Positions 7,561-13,998 of a DNA stretch of 14,357 bases are shown piece after piece (within the stretch, counting starts at the first letter, position 1; each line of letters opens with the position of its first letter). The position numbers and the translations under genes are program-made. The stretch is taken from NCBI GenBank assembly GCA_900765165.1, contig CAAFQR010000114.1, forward strand, positions 1-14,357, read 5' to 3'. The notes under the pieces were generated by a model. It was given only the letters and a program-made list of their open reading frames with translations, did not search any database and was not told the DNA's origin. The DNA comes from Veillonellaceae bacterium. GTDB lineage: Bacteria; Bacillota; Negativicutes; Veillonellales; Veillonellaceae.

Positions 7561-8532
7561 TTGATGAAGGTACCCGCGTTTATGACGCGTCACATTGTGG
7601 AGCAGGACGGTGACTCGTATACGTTGAAGCTGACGAAAAAGCAGCTCCGTATTGCAGCTATCGTGTTGGCAGTTATCCTCGTGGTAGCTATCGCGCTCGG
7701 CGTGTGGGGTATTATCCGTCAGGCAGAAGTGATGCAGCTTCGGCAGCAGACGCAGTTGCAGACGGAACAGTTGAAGTTATTACAACAGAAAACAGAGATC
7801 CTGGATAAGAAGATGCAGACCTTGGACCAACTGGATAAGGAAATTCGCCAGATGGTAAAAGGGGCGGAAAGCGGGACTACGCCTAAGGGCGGCGGTACGC
7901 TGGATAAAAAGGATACATCGTCCGCTGATAAAAGCGATGACGCTGGACCTGCCGCCGATGTTACGCCAACGGAATTATCGGCTAAGCTAGCCGTTATCGA
8001 CCGCCAAGCACAGCAGCGCATTGCGTCGTTCTATTTATTGCGCAACGTATTGCGCGATGGCGCCGGTCAGTCCATTAAGGATTTGCAGTCCATTGCGTAT
8101 ACGGCAAACAGCCCGACCGGTGGTGGTGCTACGGTTACGACGCCGTCCATTTGGCCGGTTAAAGGTGTTATTACGTCGCCGTTCGGTGATCGTTCGGATC
8201 CGGTTCGCGGCGGTGGTGAATTCCATGCCGGTATCGATATTGCCAAAGATTACGGCACGCCTATCGTGGCTACGGCAGCCGGTACAGTCGAAGTGGCCGG
8301 TTACACGGATGGTGGCTATGGTAATCTTGTTGAAATTAACCACGGCAACGGCTTTGAAACCTTGTATGGTCATACGTCGGTTGTATTGGTTCATCCGGGC
8401 ATGCATGTTAACCAAGGCGATACCATTGCGTTGATGGGCAGCACCGGTAAGAGCACCGGTAGCCATGTACACTACGAAGTACGTGTTAATGGCTCGGCTG
8501 TGGATCCGATGTTATTCTTGCCGATTCAGTAG
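7561..8532 (+). CDS. Membrane-anchored M23 (LytM-type) peptidoglycan endopeptidase
   Basis: This 323-residue protein has a short cytoplasmic N terminus, one transmembrane helix (about 31-52), a glutamine-rich coiled coil (about 53-97), a Gly/Asp/Ser/Lys linker (about 100-140) and a C-terminal M23 domain (about 195-320). All zinc ligands of an active enzyme are visible: His222 and Asp226 in HAGID, and His302 and His304 in HVHYEV. It should therefore cleave peptide cross-links in peptidoglycan outside the membrane. The coiled coil plus LytM arrangement resembles cell-division and elongation-associated hydrolases, but its partner is unknown. GGAGG (7546-7550) is 10 bases from TTG 7561 and 13 from ATG 7564, so either codon could be the start; only the first residue is affected. 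A terminator lies about 65 bases downstream. Confidence 0.92.
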   Translation: MMKVPAFMTRHIVEQDGDSYTLKLTKKQLRIAAIVLAVILVVAIALGVWGIIRQAEVMQLRQQTQLQTEQLKLLQQKTEILDKKMQTLDQLDKEIRQMVKGAESGTTPKGGGTLDKKDTSSADKSDDAGPAADVTPTELSAKLAVIDRQAQQRIASFYLLRNVLRDGAGQSIKDLQSIAYTANSPTGGGATVTTPSIWPVKGVITSPFGDRSDPVRGGGEFHAGIDIAKDYGTPIVATAAGTVEVAGYTDGGYGNLVEINHGNGFETLYGHTSVVLVHPGMHVNQGDTIALMGSTGKSTGSHVHYEVRVNGSAVDPMLFLPIQ

Positions 8533-8596
8533 TCGTCAGTACATAGCGTTGGCTTGTCTGTTTTGGCTCATGAGTCGACTTGCAGTTTTGTCTAAG

Positions 8597-8630
8597 AGCG
8601 TCGAACTCCTTTGGGGTTCGGCGCTTTTTG
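8597..8630 (+). terminator. Rho-independent terminator after the M23 gene
   Basis: AGCGTCGAACTCC (8597-8609) pairs with GGGGTTCGGCGCT (8613-8625) over 13 pairs including two G-U, with a 3-base loop and a T-run to 8629. It closes the hydF-DUF4446-M23 transcription unit. Confidence 0.87.
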
Positions 8631-8675
8631 CGTATCTTCTTTGGTTTTGTATGCGAATTTGAGATAGCGTTTCTA

Positions 8676-8704
8676 TGGAAAAACGGAGCAAATGGGTAGA
8701 TAAT
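8676..8704 (+). promoter_or_regulatory. Possible promoter of the corrinoid adenosyltransferase gene
   Basis: TGGAAA (8676-8681), 17 bases, then GATAAT (8699-8704): four and five matches to the -35 and -10 consensus. It lies after the upstream terminator and about 130 bases before the gene, leaving a leader that contains the nested inverted repeats. Read by eye only. Confidence 0.35.
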
Positions 8705-8725
8705 AGAAAGAGGACATCTATCTAT

Positions 8726-8787
8726 GTTTGTCGAATTAACTTAGTAGCAATAGCGCCTTTGAAGGCGATTGCTCTGTAGTGACAAAC
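8726..8787 (+). promoter_or_regulatory. Nested inverted repeats in the leader of the adenosyltransferase gene
   Basis: The outer arms GTTTGTC (8726-8732) and GACAAAC (8781-8787) are perfect complements. Inside them, AGCAAT (8746-8751) pairs with ATTGCT (8768-8773) and CGCCTT (8754-8759) with AAGGCG (8762-8767), separated by a 2-base bulge and a 2-base loop. No T-run follows, so this does not look like a terminator. It has none of the conserved boxes of a cobalamin riboswitch that I can see. With the terminator at 8597-8630 it accounts for the roughly 300-base gap 8533-8835. The regulatory role is inferred from position only. Confidence 0.5.
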
Positions 8788-8835
8788 GTAAGCAAATACG
8801 AATGATATACGAAACTAGCTAAAGGAGGAAGGTTT

Positions 8836-9435
8836 ATGAGTAAGGACGATAAAAGCTTAAAGTCCTATGTGCAGGTATATACCGGCGATGGCAAAGGCAA
8901 GACAACGGCGGCTATCGGTTTGGCGATTCGCGCTGTGGGGGCTGGCAAAAAAGTACTGTTTTTACAGTTTATGAAGTCTAAGATTTACAGTGAACACGAG
9001 GTATTGCCAACAATTCCGGGCATTACGCTGGAAACGGTTGGTAAACCGTTCTTTATCATCCCGGAAGGCACAAAATCAAAGGAAGAGCTGGCTCGTTGGG
9101 GCGATGAAGTGGTCATCTTCCCAGCTGGTAAACCGCCCGCTGATTATGTGGCGCTCATTGCCAAGGGTGTAGAGCGGGCGAAAACAGCGGTTGCTTCCGG
9201 CGACTATGATATGGTTATTTTAGATGAATACAATATGGCCTTGTTCTTTGGTCTCGTAGGCCGTGAAGACACGGAAGAGATACTTAGCGATAGAAAAGAA
9301 ACCACAGAATTGGTGTTCACCGGTCGCGGGGCACCGGAGTGGTTGATTGATGAAGCCGACCTTGTGACGGAAATGAAGGAAATCAAGCATTACTACAAAC
9401 AAGGTGTGTTGGCTCGTAAGGGTATCGAAAGCTAA
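8836..9435 (+). CDS. cobO: Corrinoid adenosyltransferase, CobA/CobO (BtuR) family
   Basis: The enzyme transfers the adenosyl group of ATP to the cobalt of a reduced corrinoid, in the synthesis or salvage of adenosylcobalamin. The 199-residue sequence has the family's P-loop GDGKGKTT (17-24), a Walker B-like MVILDEYN with Asp130 and Glu131, and a C-terminal ELVFTGRGAP...LVTEMKEIKHYYKQGV...KGIE signature. A loop of about 20 residues near 65-90 (ETVGKPFFIIPEG onward) is typical of Gram-positive and archaeal members. The ribosome binding site AAGGAGG (8822-8828) is optimal. It stands alone between terminator-like structures, without other cob genes. Its product shares the corrinoid pool with the MetH encoded 6 kb upstream, but they use different upper ligands. 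Confidence 0.92.
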   Translation: MSKDDKSLKSYVQVYTGDGKGKTTAAIGLAIRAVGAGKKVLFLQFMKSKIYSEHEVLPTIPGITLETVGKPFFIIPEGTKSKEELARWGDEVVIFPAGKPPADYVALIAKGVERAKTAVASGDYDMVILDEYNMALFFGLVGREDTEEILSDRKETTELVFTGRGAPEWLIDEADLVTEMKEIKHYYKQGVLARKGIES

Positions 9436-9437
9436 TC

Positions 9438-9462
9438 GGCTTACTGCATTTTATAGTAAGCT
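9438..9462 (+). terminator. Weak hairpin after the adenosyltransferase gene
   Basis: GCTTACT (9439-9445) pairs with AGTAAGC (9455-9461), extended by one G-U pair, starting 3 bases after the stop. The T residues are in the loop, not downstream, so termination would be inefficient. It may instead protect the mRNA 3' end. Confidence 0.3.
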
Positions 9463-9563
9463 ACACACGGGTCTCGAATGCTAAGTAGTAGAAAAAGATA
9501 ATCGCTACAAATTAGCTCCTATAGGGCCTAACAGGTAAATTAATAAGCTATATATTAAAAAAA

Positions 9564-9581
9564 TTTACGAACTTTCGTAAA
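9564..9581. promoter_or_regulatory. 18-bp palindrome upstream of the DUF2953 gene
   Basis: TTTACGAACTTTCGTAAA has two perfect 8-base arms around a central CT. It lies about 120 bases before the DUF2953 start in a 265-base gap without genes. The form suggests an operator for a dimeric regulator, but no regulator is encoded nearby and I recognise no known box. Confidence 0.4.
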
Positions 9582-9700
9582 AACAGTAGAGGACTTTTCT
9601 TGTTTGGTGTAGAATATATATAGGACTATGTATCTTGGATGCACTGTATGCAGCAGCGAGCATCAGATATGGTGCACGATTCGGTATAGGAGGGCAGGTG

Positions 9701-10657
9701 TTGCATGTGACCGGTTTAGCCATTGTGCTGCTGGTTATCTTGATTCTCATTTTAGTGGTGCTTTTTAGGCCGATTACGTACTCGGTAGACCTATCGACAA
9801 GACATCCCTATAAAGCAGCCATTCGCATTGAATGGTGGGGCAAAATGTTCTTGATTCACTTTGCGTATGAAGAAGACAAGCCGTTCTTTAAAGAGGTTTA
9901 TGTTCTTCGCAAGGCTCGATTAGGTGCTTTACGCGATTACCAGGATTGGCTGTCACGACGCGTTAAGGAAGAAACGGCGGATCCGGAAGATTCGACCGCT
10001 GAAGACGCGCGCACTCAGGCGGCAGAAGCGAAAGCCGATGAGGCAAAACAGAAAGACGAAGCGAAGCAGGCAGTACCGCCTACAAAACCGACAGCACCGG
10101 TACGCTTTGATGCTAATGGTAAGCCGTTAGCAACGGACGGTGAAACGGTAAAAACAGCCGGTGAAGAAGCAAAGACCGACGCCAGTGAAACGAAACAATC
10201 GGACGATACGAAAAAACCGGAAGCTGCTCCGGTGGATCCGTACAAACGTTGGTGGCTCAAGCATTTGACCAACGAAGCCTTGTACGAACAGCTCATGATT
10301 ATTACGCGTCGGACCTATGATCATTCGAAACCGCGCCAGTTTGACTTAGAAGGTCGATTCGGCAATGGCGATCCTTATTTCATGGGGATTGTAGCGGCTA
10401 TGATGTACTCCATCTGGCCGGAAAAGATGGGTCGTGTAGAGTTAACCTATACGGAACGTACTTTCCGCGGCACATTGCTCGTAAGCGGTGCGATTTACCC
10501 CGGCGTTATGGCTTGGTATGGTACTTTATTTGCCGCTTCGAAGCCGGTACGTGCTTTACTCATCGATGTAGTAAAAGCAGGCTTGCGCTATCGCAAACGT
10601 AAGAAAGAAAAAGAAAAAGCAAACAACTCGAGTCAAGGTGTTAAAGCAGCAGTATAA
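9701..10657 (+). CDS. DUF2953 family membrane-anchored protein (YtfI-like)
   Basis: The protein has an N-terminal hydrophobic helix (about 4-22) followed by a DUF2953-type domain split in two. The first part (about 23-85) contains RPITYSVDLSTRHPYKAAIRIEWWGKMF. The second (about 180-300) contains FDLEGRFGNGDPYFMGIVAAMMYSIWP and LTYTERTFRGTLLVSGAIYPGV. Between them lie about 90 residues rich in A, E, K, D and T, clearly low complexity. A very basic KKEKEKA tail ends it. I chose TTG 9701 because AGGAGG (9688-9693) is 7 bases upstream and the helix then begins directly; the longer frame opening at TTG 9635 lacks a ribosome binding site. The family is the partner of GerW/YtfJ in the ytfI-ytfJ order, as here. 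Function is unknown outside sporulating bacteria. Confidence 0.8.
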   Translation: MHVTGLAIVLLVILILILVVLFRPITYSVDLSTRHPYKAAIRIEWWGKMFLIHFAYEEDKPFFKEVYVLRKARLGALRDYQDWLSRRVKEETADPEDSTAEDARTQAAEAKADEAKQKDEAKQAVPPTKPTAPVRFDANGKPLATDGETVKTAGEEAKTDASETKQSDDTKKPEAAPVDPYKRWWLKHLTNEALYEQLMIITRRTYDHSKPRQFDLEGRFGNGDPYFMGIVAAMMYSIWPEKMGRVELTYTERTFRGTLLVSGAIYPGVMAWYGTLFAASKPVRALLIDVVKAGLRYRKRKKEKEKANNSSQGVKAAV

Positions 10658-10691
10658 TCACGACTTCTGACCCAGAATAGGAGGAACGGGA

Positions 10692-11075
10692 ATGGAAAAT
10701 AAAAGCACATTCATTAAGGATAATTTGGAACCGATTTTTGAAAAATTCAAAAATATGATTAAGGTTGAAACGGTTGTTGGCGAAGCGATTCAGATTGGCG
10801 ACGCTACGTTAGTACCGTTCGTAGACGTAACCTTAGGCTTTGGTAGCGGCGGCGCTGGTAAAGCTGATTGCGGTGGCGGTGGCGGCGGTGCCAAAATGGA
10901 ACCGACGGCTATCCTCGTAATCAAAGGCGAACGCGTTGAATTGTTCAACATTAAAGGTTCTGCTAAATACAGTGGCTTCGATCGCTTGATTGGTATGGTA
11001 CCGGAAGTTATCTCCAAACTGAAGAAAGACAAGTATATTTACATCAACGAAAACGACGGAACGACTGCTAAGTAA
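10692..11075 (+). CDS. GerW family protein (YtfJ-like)
   Basis: This 127-residue protein matches the GerW/YtfJ family in length and pattern. It has an N-terminal helix (NLEPIFEKFKNMIK), the segment VVGEAIQIGDATLVPFVDVTLGFGSG, a glycine-rich stretch (about 49-67, including six glycines in a row), then AILVIKGERVELFNIKG and a C-terminal helix with the SKLKKDK end. In Bacillus, YtfJ is associated with spore germination. Members also occur in non-sporulating Firmicutes, where the role is unknown. It is cytosolic, with no signal or membrane segment. AGGAGG (10679-10684) lies 7 bases before the ATG, and the gene starts 34 bases after the DUF2953 gene, so the two form an operon. Confidence 0.88.
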   Translation: MENKSTFIKDNLEPIFEKFKNMIKVETVVGEAIQIGDATLVPFVDVTLGFGSGGAGKADCGGGGGGAKMEPTAILVIKGERVELFNIKGSAKYSGFDRLIGMVPEVISKLKKDKYIYINENDGTTAK

Positions 11076-11182
11076 TTAAAATGATAGTAAGGTCCCGTAG
11101 GGATTCATTAAGTATTCATTAATATTAGCTATAATGGTTATAAATTACAGGTATAGGCAATGTGGACCAAATGACTATACTA

Positions 11183-11211
11183 TTGTAGTTTTAAGCTTTG
11201 TTTGTTATAAT
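11183..11211 (+). promoter_or_regulatory. Promoter of the Skp/OmpH-like gene
   Basis: TTGTAG (11183-11188), a 17-base spacer and a perfect TATAAT (11206-11211) lie about 50 bases before the gene. A second TATAAT at 11130-11135 has only a weak -35. The 181-base gap before this gene otherwise holds nothing I recognise. Confidence 0.65.
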
Positions 11212-11262
11212 ATTAAGTATACGAGTACTTGTTTACTCTTCGTGTAAGGAGGTCTATTGACG

Positions 11263-11715
11263 ATGAATTTGAAGAAGAAAATGGCCACTTTGGCAGTTTT
11301 GGGCACCATTGGTTTGAGTGCTGTAGCTAGTGCAGCTACTATCGGCGTTGTTGATATGAGCCAGATTTTGAATGCATACCCGGGCTACGGTGCTATTCAG
11401 ATGCAGGCGCAGAAAGTAGACCAGGAATATGGTCCGCAGTTGCAGAAAACTGCTAACGAAATCAATGCGTTGAAAGATCAGGCTGCTAAACAGGCTGCTT
11501 ATGATAAAAACTACGCACCGACTTTGAAAAAATACAATGACGCTATGGCTAAGATCTACGCTCCGGTAGAAAAGAATATCCAGGCTAAATTGGAAACTGT
11601 ACGTGCTCAGAAAAACTTGCAGCTCGTTGTAGCTGACCCGCGTGTAATCTTGAGCGCAGAACCGAACACTACGTTGCAGGACGTAACTCCGGATGTAGTA
11701 AAACTCTTAAAATAA
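11263..11715 (+). CDS. OmpH/Skp family exported protein
   Basis: The 150-residue protein begins with a clear signal peptide: a basic start (MNLKKK), a hydrophobic core and an ASA-A cleavage site after residue 24. The mature part opens with TIGVVDMSQILNAYPGY, the characteristic first strand and helix of Skp/OmpH. A long helical region rich in Q, K and A (about 40-120) follows, then a closing LQLVVADPRVIL strand, TLQDVTPDVVKLL. Skp-like proteins are trimeric periplasmic holdase chaperones for outer-membrane proteins, which supports a diderm cell. AAGGAGG (11246-11252) is 10 bases before ATG 11263 and 4 before an in-frame TTG at 11257; the ATG gives the better signal peptide. It has its own promoter and terminator. 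Confidence 0.86.
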   Translation: MNLKKKMATLAVLGTIGLSAVASAATIGVVDMSQILNAYPGYGAIQMQAQKVDQEYGPQLQKTANEINALKDQAAKQAAYDKNYAPTLKKYNDAMAKIYAPVEKNIQAKLETVRAQKNLQLVVADPRVILSAEPNTTLQDVTPDVVKLLK

Positions 11716-11729
11716 TCTAAGAGCTTTTA

Positions 11730-11771
11730 AGTGTTGTGACGAAGCTTGTCTTCGTTACAACACTTTTTTTG
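11730..11771 (+). terminator. Rho-independent terminator after the Skp/OmpH-like gene
   Basis: A 15-base stem, 11730-11744 (AGTGTTGTGACGAAG) with 11750-11764 (CTTCGTTACAACACT), has one G-U pair and a 5-base loop, and is followed by a run of T to 11770. Confidence 0.92.
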
Positions 11772-11855
11772 TTTTCATAGCCAATTAGTGGTGGTCGATT
11801 ACGACTTGAATGGGCCATCTACGTAAGGACATCTACATAGATTAAACTGGTACGC

Positions 11856-11891
11856 AAAAACCCCCGAAGGAGTTTCGGCTCCCTCGGGGGT
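11856..11891 (-). terminator. Rho-independent terminator of the minus-strand redox operon
   Basis: On the minus strand, ACCCCCGA plus GGAG pair with their complements around a short loop, and the GGGGGT arm runs into TTTT (AAAAA at 11856-11860 on the plus strand). It lies 36 bases after the cupin stop and faces the plus-strand terminator at 11730, insulating the convergent units. Confidence 0.87.
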
Positions 11892-11927
11892 CTTGTACTT
11901 GTAAGCAACAAGGTCTAGTGCTTACGA

Positions 11928-12212
11928 TTATTTCTTGTGAATCAGGTTTACAATGATTTCACCATCAGTTTCAAAGGTAGCCTGAATGGTGTGGTCACCA
12001 TCAAAGTTCAATACGTCGCCAGCGGCTACTTTGTGTTCTTCAGTGCCATCTAACAATACGGTTAAATCGCCTTTTAAGACGGTGAATACAACGTACGCTT
12101 CCGGATGGTTGTGACGGCCGATTACGTCGCCTTTAACACCAGTTTTCTTAACAGTTACAAAGTTCGGGCCTTCAAATAATACGCCCGGTTCGCGTTTTAC
12201 AGTACCTAACAT
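11928..12212 (-). CDS. Small single-domain cupin
   Basis: The 94-residue protein is a minimal cupin beta-barrel. Motif 1 region GDVIGRHNHPEAYVVFTVLKG provides His34 and His36. The usual Glu three or four residues after the second His is replaced by Glu38, only two after it. Motif 2 region GDVLNFDGDHTIQA provides His74. It could therefore bind a divalent metal, but with unusual geometry. There is no signal peptide. AAGGAGG lies 7 bases before the ATG, and the gene begins 28 bases after the uncharacterised gene upstream, so it is the last gene of the operon. A role linked to the siroheme protein is inferred from position alone. Ligand or substrate cannot be read from the sequence. Confidence 0.85.
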   Translation of the reverse strand: MLGTVKREPGVLFEGPNFVTVKKTGVKGDVIGRHNHPEAYVVFTVLKGDLTVLLDGTEEHKVAAGDVLNFDGDHTIQATFETDGEIIVNLIHKK

Positions 12213-12240
12213 AGTACTACCTCCTTATGTGGCGCCTGTC

Positions 12241-12909
12241 TTACTTGGCAGGTGCGTTAATTTTACAAATAGGAACTTCACCTTGATGGAGTTCCACGGT
12301 GAAAGTGAAGCCAGGAGCGGCTTTCGTAACGAAGGCGTCGAACCATGCCTGGTACGCAGCCATCATGATAACCTGACTTACACCGGCTTTAGCCCAGTTT
12401 GCACGTTGGTTATCGTAAGAGCCGAGCCAAGCGTAGCCCTGTTCGTCGTCCTGTACGATGGTGTCGCCGGCGTCGCAGGGCATGCCGTTCAAGTAGTAAT
12501 CCTGCATTACCTTGTAAACGGCATGCGGCGTTACGTCCTGGCCTTCTAACTGCTTAGCAGCTTCTACGCCGCACGCAGCACCTTGGATAACAAAAGCGTT
12601 TAAAACGGCTTCTACGGCGTCTTCGCCACCGCAGTCGGTCAAATCCTTAATGAACGTGCCTTCACGCACCGTAGCGACTTCAATTTGATGCTGTAACCAG
12701 CCGTGAATGTTGCTGTGGTCGATGATCATCTGCAAATTGCGGTCTGCCGGGATGGGCTCGCCGTACATGTCGAGGGCTGTGAAATGAAGTTCCGATGCTA
12801 AATCGCCAACGCGCTTTTCTGCTTCCGTTTCGATTAATTTTTCACGGGCACATACGAGCTGAATCTTTTTATATAACCAGTAATGAATTTGACCGAGGAA
12901 TGCTGACAT
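12241..12909 (-). CDS. Uncharacterised conserved-type protein in the siroheme operon
   Basis: I do not recognise a named family. The 222-residue protein starts with FLGQIHYWLYKKIQLVCAR, an amphipathic aromatic helix, and looks mainly helical and soluble, without a signal peptide or membrane helix. It has five Cys (20, 93, 113, 145, 215), none in a CxxC pair, and a His cluster HSNIHGWLQH (His65, His69, His74). The segment GMPCDAGDTIVQDDEQGYAWLG is distinctive. Metal or haem binding is possible but unproven. The ATG lies 4 bases after the siroheme gene's stop codon, and its ribosome binding site AAAGGAGC lies within the 3' end of that gene, so expression is coupled. That points to a shared redox task, perhaps as partner or sensor. 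Confidence 0.75.
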   Translation of the reverse strand: MSAFLGQIHYWLYKKIQLVCAREKLIETEAEKRVGDLASELHFTALDMYGEPIPADRNLQMIIDHSNIHGWLQHQIEVATVREGTFIKDLTDCGGEDAVEAVLNAFVIQGAACGVEAAKQLEGQDVTPHAVYKVMQDYYLNGMPCDAGDTIVQDDEQGYAWLGSYDNQRANWAKAGVSQVIMMAAYQAWFDAFVTKAAPGFTFTVELHQGEVPICKINAPAK

Positions 12910-12912
12910 TTG

Positions 12913-13869
12913 TTATGCTCCTTTGCGAATATCTTCTAATTTGGCAACTAATTCGTCAATATCGTAGCCATGGATGTTAGCGGCCTGCCACAACGGTTCC
13001 ATCGTGGACGACGGGCAACCGAGGCAACCCATGCCGATAGACTGCAGTGCCGGAATCGTGTTCGGGTATGCTTCTATAATATCACGAACGATGGAATCTT
13101 TGGTGATGGGATCGCCGTAATTTAACGGTTTCGCACCTTTATCGTTAGCCATGCCCGGCAAGTTAACCTTCGGTTCTTCCTGCTGGATAACGGCTACTTC
13201 GCCCGGTACGTATGCATCACCTAACACGGCTTCCTTGAAGGCCTCAAGACCAATGCGGTCGATGAAAGCGCCAACGCGTTCGATGTGCGCGTTTTCTTTG
13301 TAGTACGTAATCATGCGGTCCACCAGGTCCAATACTTCCTGTTCCGTCGTTACTTCTGCGATGAGGTCAGCAAAGCGCGGGTGAGCACCGGCACTGCCGC
13401 CAGCGTATACCTGCCAACCATTGTCGGTGCCGATTACGCCGATATCCTTCGTGATGGCTTCGGCGCAAGAGTTCGGGCAGCCGGACACGCCTAATTTCAT
13501 TTTAGACGGCATTTCCTGGGAAATGTATTTCTTTTCAAGCTGCATGCCCAAATGAACGGCGTCCTGCTTGCCGCGTTTGCAGAAGGTGGTACCCGGGCAG
13601 ATTTTCACGCTGCGCACGCGATTGCTCGTGGTGTATGCCGGTTCCATACCGAGCATTTCCCAAGCCTTGTTCACATCTTCTGCCTTGAGGCCGGTAATCA
13701 TGATGCGCTGACCGCCGGTAATCTTTAAGGTTGCGTGGAACGTGTTTGCCACGTCGATGAATTTCTGAAGCATCGCCGGTTGCACGAAGCCGCCGGGAAT
13801 GCGGGGAGTGATGGCATAACGACGTTCGCCGTTACGAATACGCTGTAAGTTGCCTGCTACTTGAGCCAT
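12913..13869 (-). CDS. Small nitrite/sulfite reductase-type siroheme-[4Fe-4S] protein fused to DUF1858
   Basis: Residues about 10-75 form the ferredoxin-like half-domain of sulfite/nitrite reductases (ITPRIPGGFVQPAML, TGGQRIMITG). Residues 85-215 form the siroheme/[4Fe-4S] domain, with the cluster ligands Cys91 and Cys97 (CPGTTFC) and Cys131 and Cys135 (SGCPNSC). Residues about 255-318 are a DUF1858 domain with MGCLGCPSSTMEPL, giving a CxxC pair at 282 and 285. Classical assimilatory enzymes have two such reductase repeats; this 318-residue protein has one, like the small siroheme proteins of anaerobes. It may reduce sulfite or nitrite or act in redox defence; the substrate is unknown. The ATG follows AAAGGA, 9-11 bases upstream, and is the first gene of the operon. 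Confidence 0.85.
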   Translation of the reverse strand: MAQVAGNLQRIRNGERRYAITPRIPGGFVQPAMLQKFIDVANTFHATLKITGGQRIMITGLKAEDVNKAWEMLGMEPAYTTSNRVRSVKICPGTTFCKRGKQDAVHLGMQLEKKYISQEMPSKMKLGVSGCPNSCAEAITKDIGVIGTDNGWQVYAGGSAGAHPRFADLIAEVTTEQEVLDLVDRMITYYKENAHIERVGAFIDRIGLEAFKEAVLGDAYVPGEVAVIQQEEPKVNLPGMANDKGAKPLNYGDPITKDSIVRDIIEAYPNTIPALQSIGMGCLGCPSSTMEPLWQAANIHGYDIDELVAKLEDIRKGA

Positions 13870-13924
13870 GATGGTACATCCTTTCTTGCTTACTCTATCT
13901 ATAAGCTTTACGACTTTATTAGTA

Positions 13925-13940
13925 AACCGTCTACACGGTT
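13925..13940 (-). promoter_or_regulatory. Perfect dyad in the 5' leader of the siroheme operon
   Basis: AACCGTCTACACGGTT has two 6-base complementary arms and a 4-base loop. It lies between the predicted promoter and the first gene, about 25-40 bases after the expected transcription start. It could be an operator or an mRNA hairpin. Confidence 0.4.
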
Positions 13941-13969
13941 GCGTTTCCTACGCTCTTTGGTATATGCTT

Positions 13970-13998
13970 ATTATATAAAAGTTTTTCTCAATTGTAAG
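13970..13998 (-). promoter_or_regulatory. Promoter of the siroheme operon
   Basis: On the minus strand, CTTACA (13998-13993) is followed by a 17-base spacer and a perfect TATAAT (13975-13970). Directly upstream is the short dyad GTAGC-ATCG-GCTAC (14011-13998), which abuts the -35 and might be an activator site. The leader to the ATG is about 95 bases. Confidence 0.6.

Noticed and set aside
8021..8472. Overlapping 137- and 145-residue frames in and opposite the M23 gene
   Set aside because: They lie within the M23 catalytic domain in other frames, are Arg- and Ile-rich shadows and have no ribosome binding site.
8533..8835. Cobalamin riboswitch before the corrinoid adenosyltransferase gene
   Set aside because: I could not find the conserved GCCACTG-type B12 box or the accompanying core, and the available leader is short.
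12229..12549. 106-residue plus-strand frame opposite the uncharacterised gene
   Set aside because: It is an antisense shadow; the minus-strand frame has a proper ribosome binding site and operon spacing.
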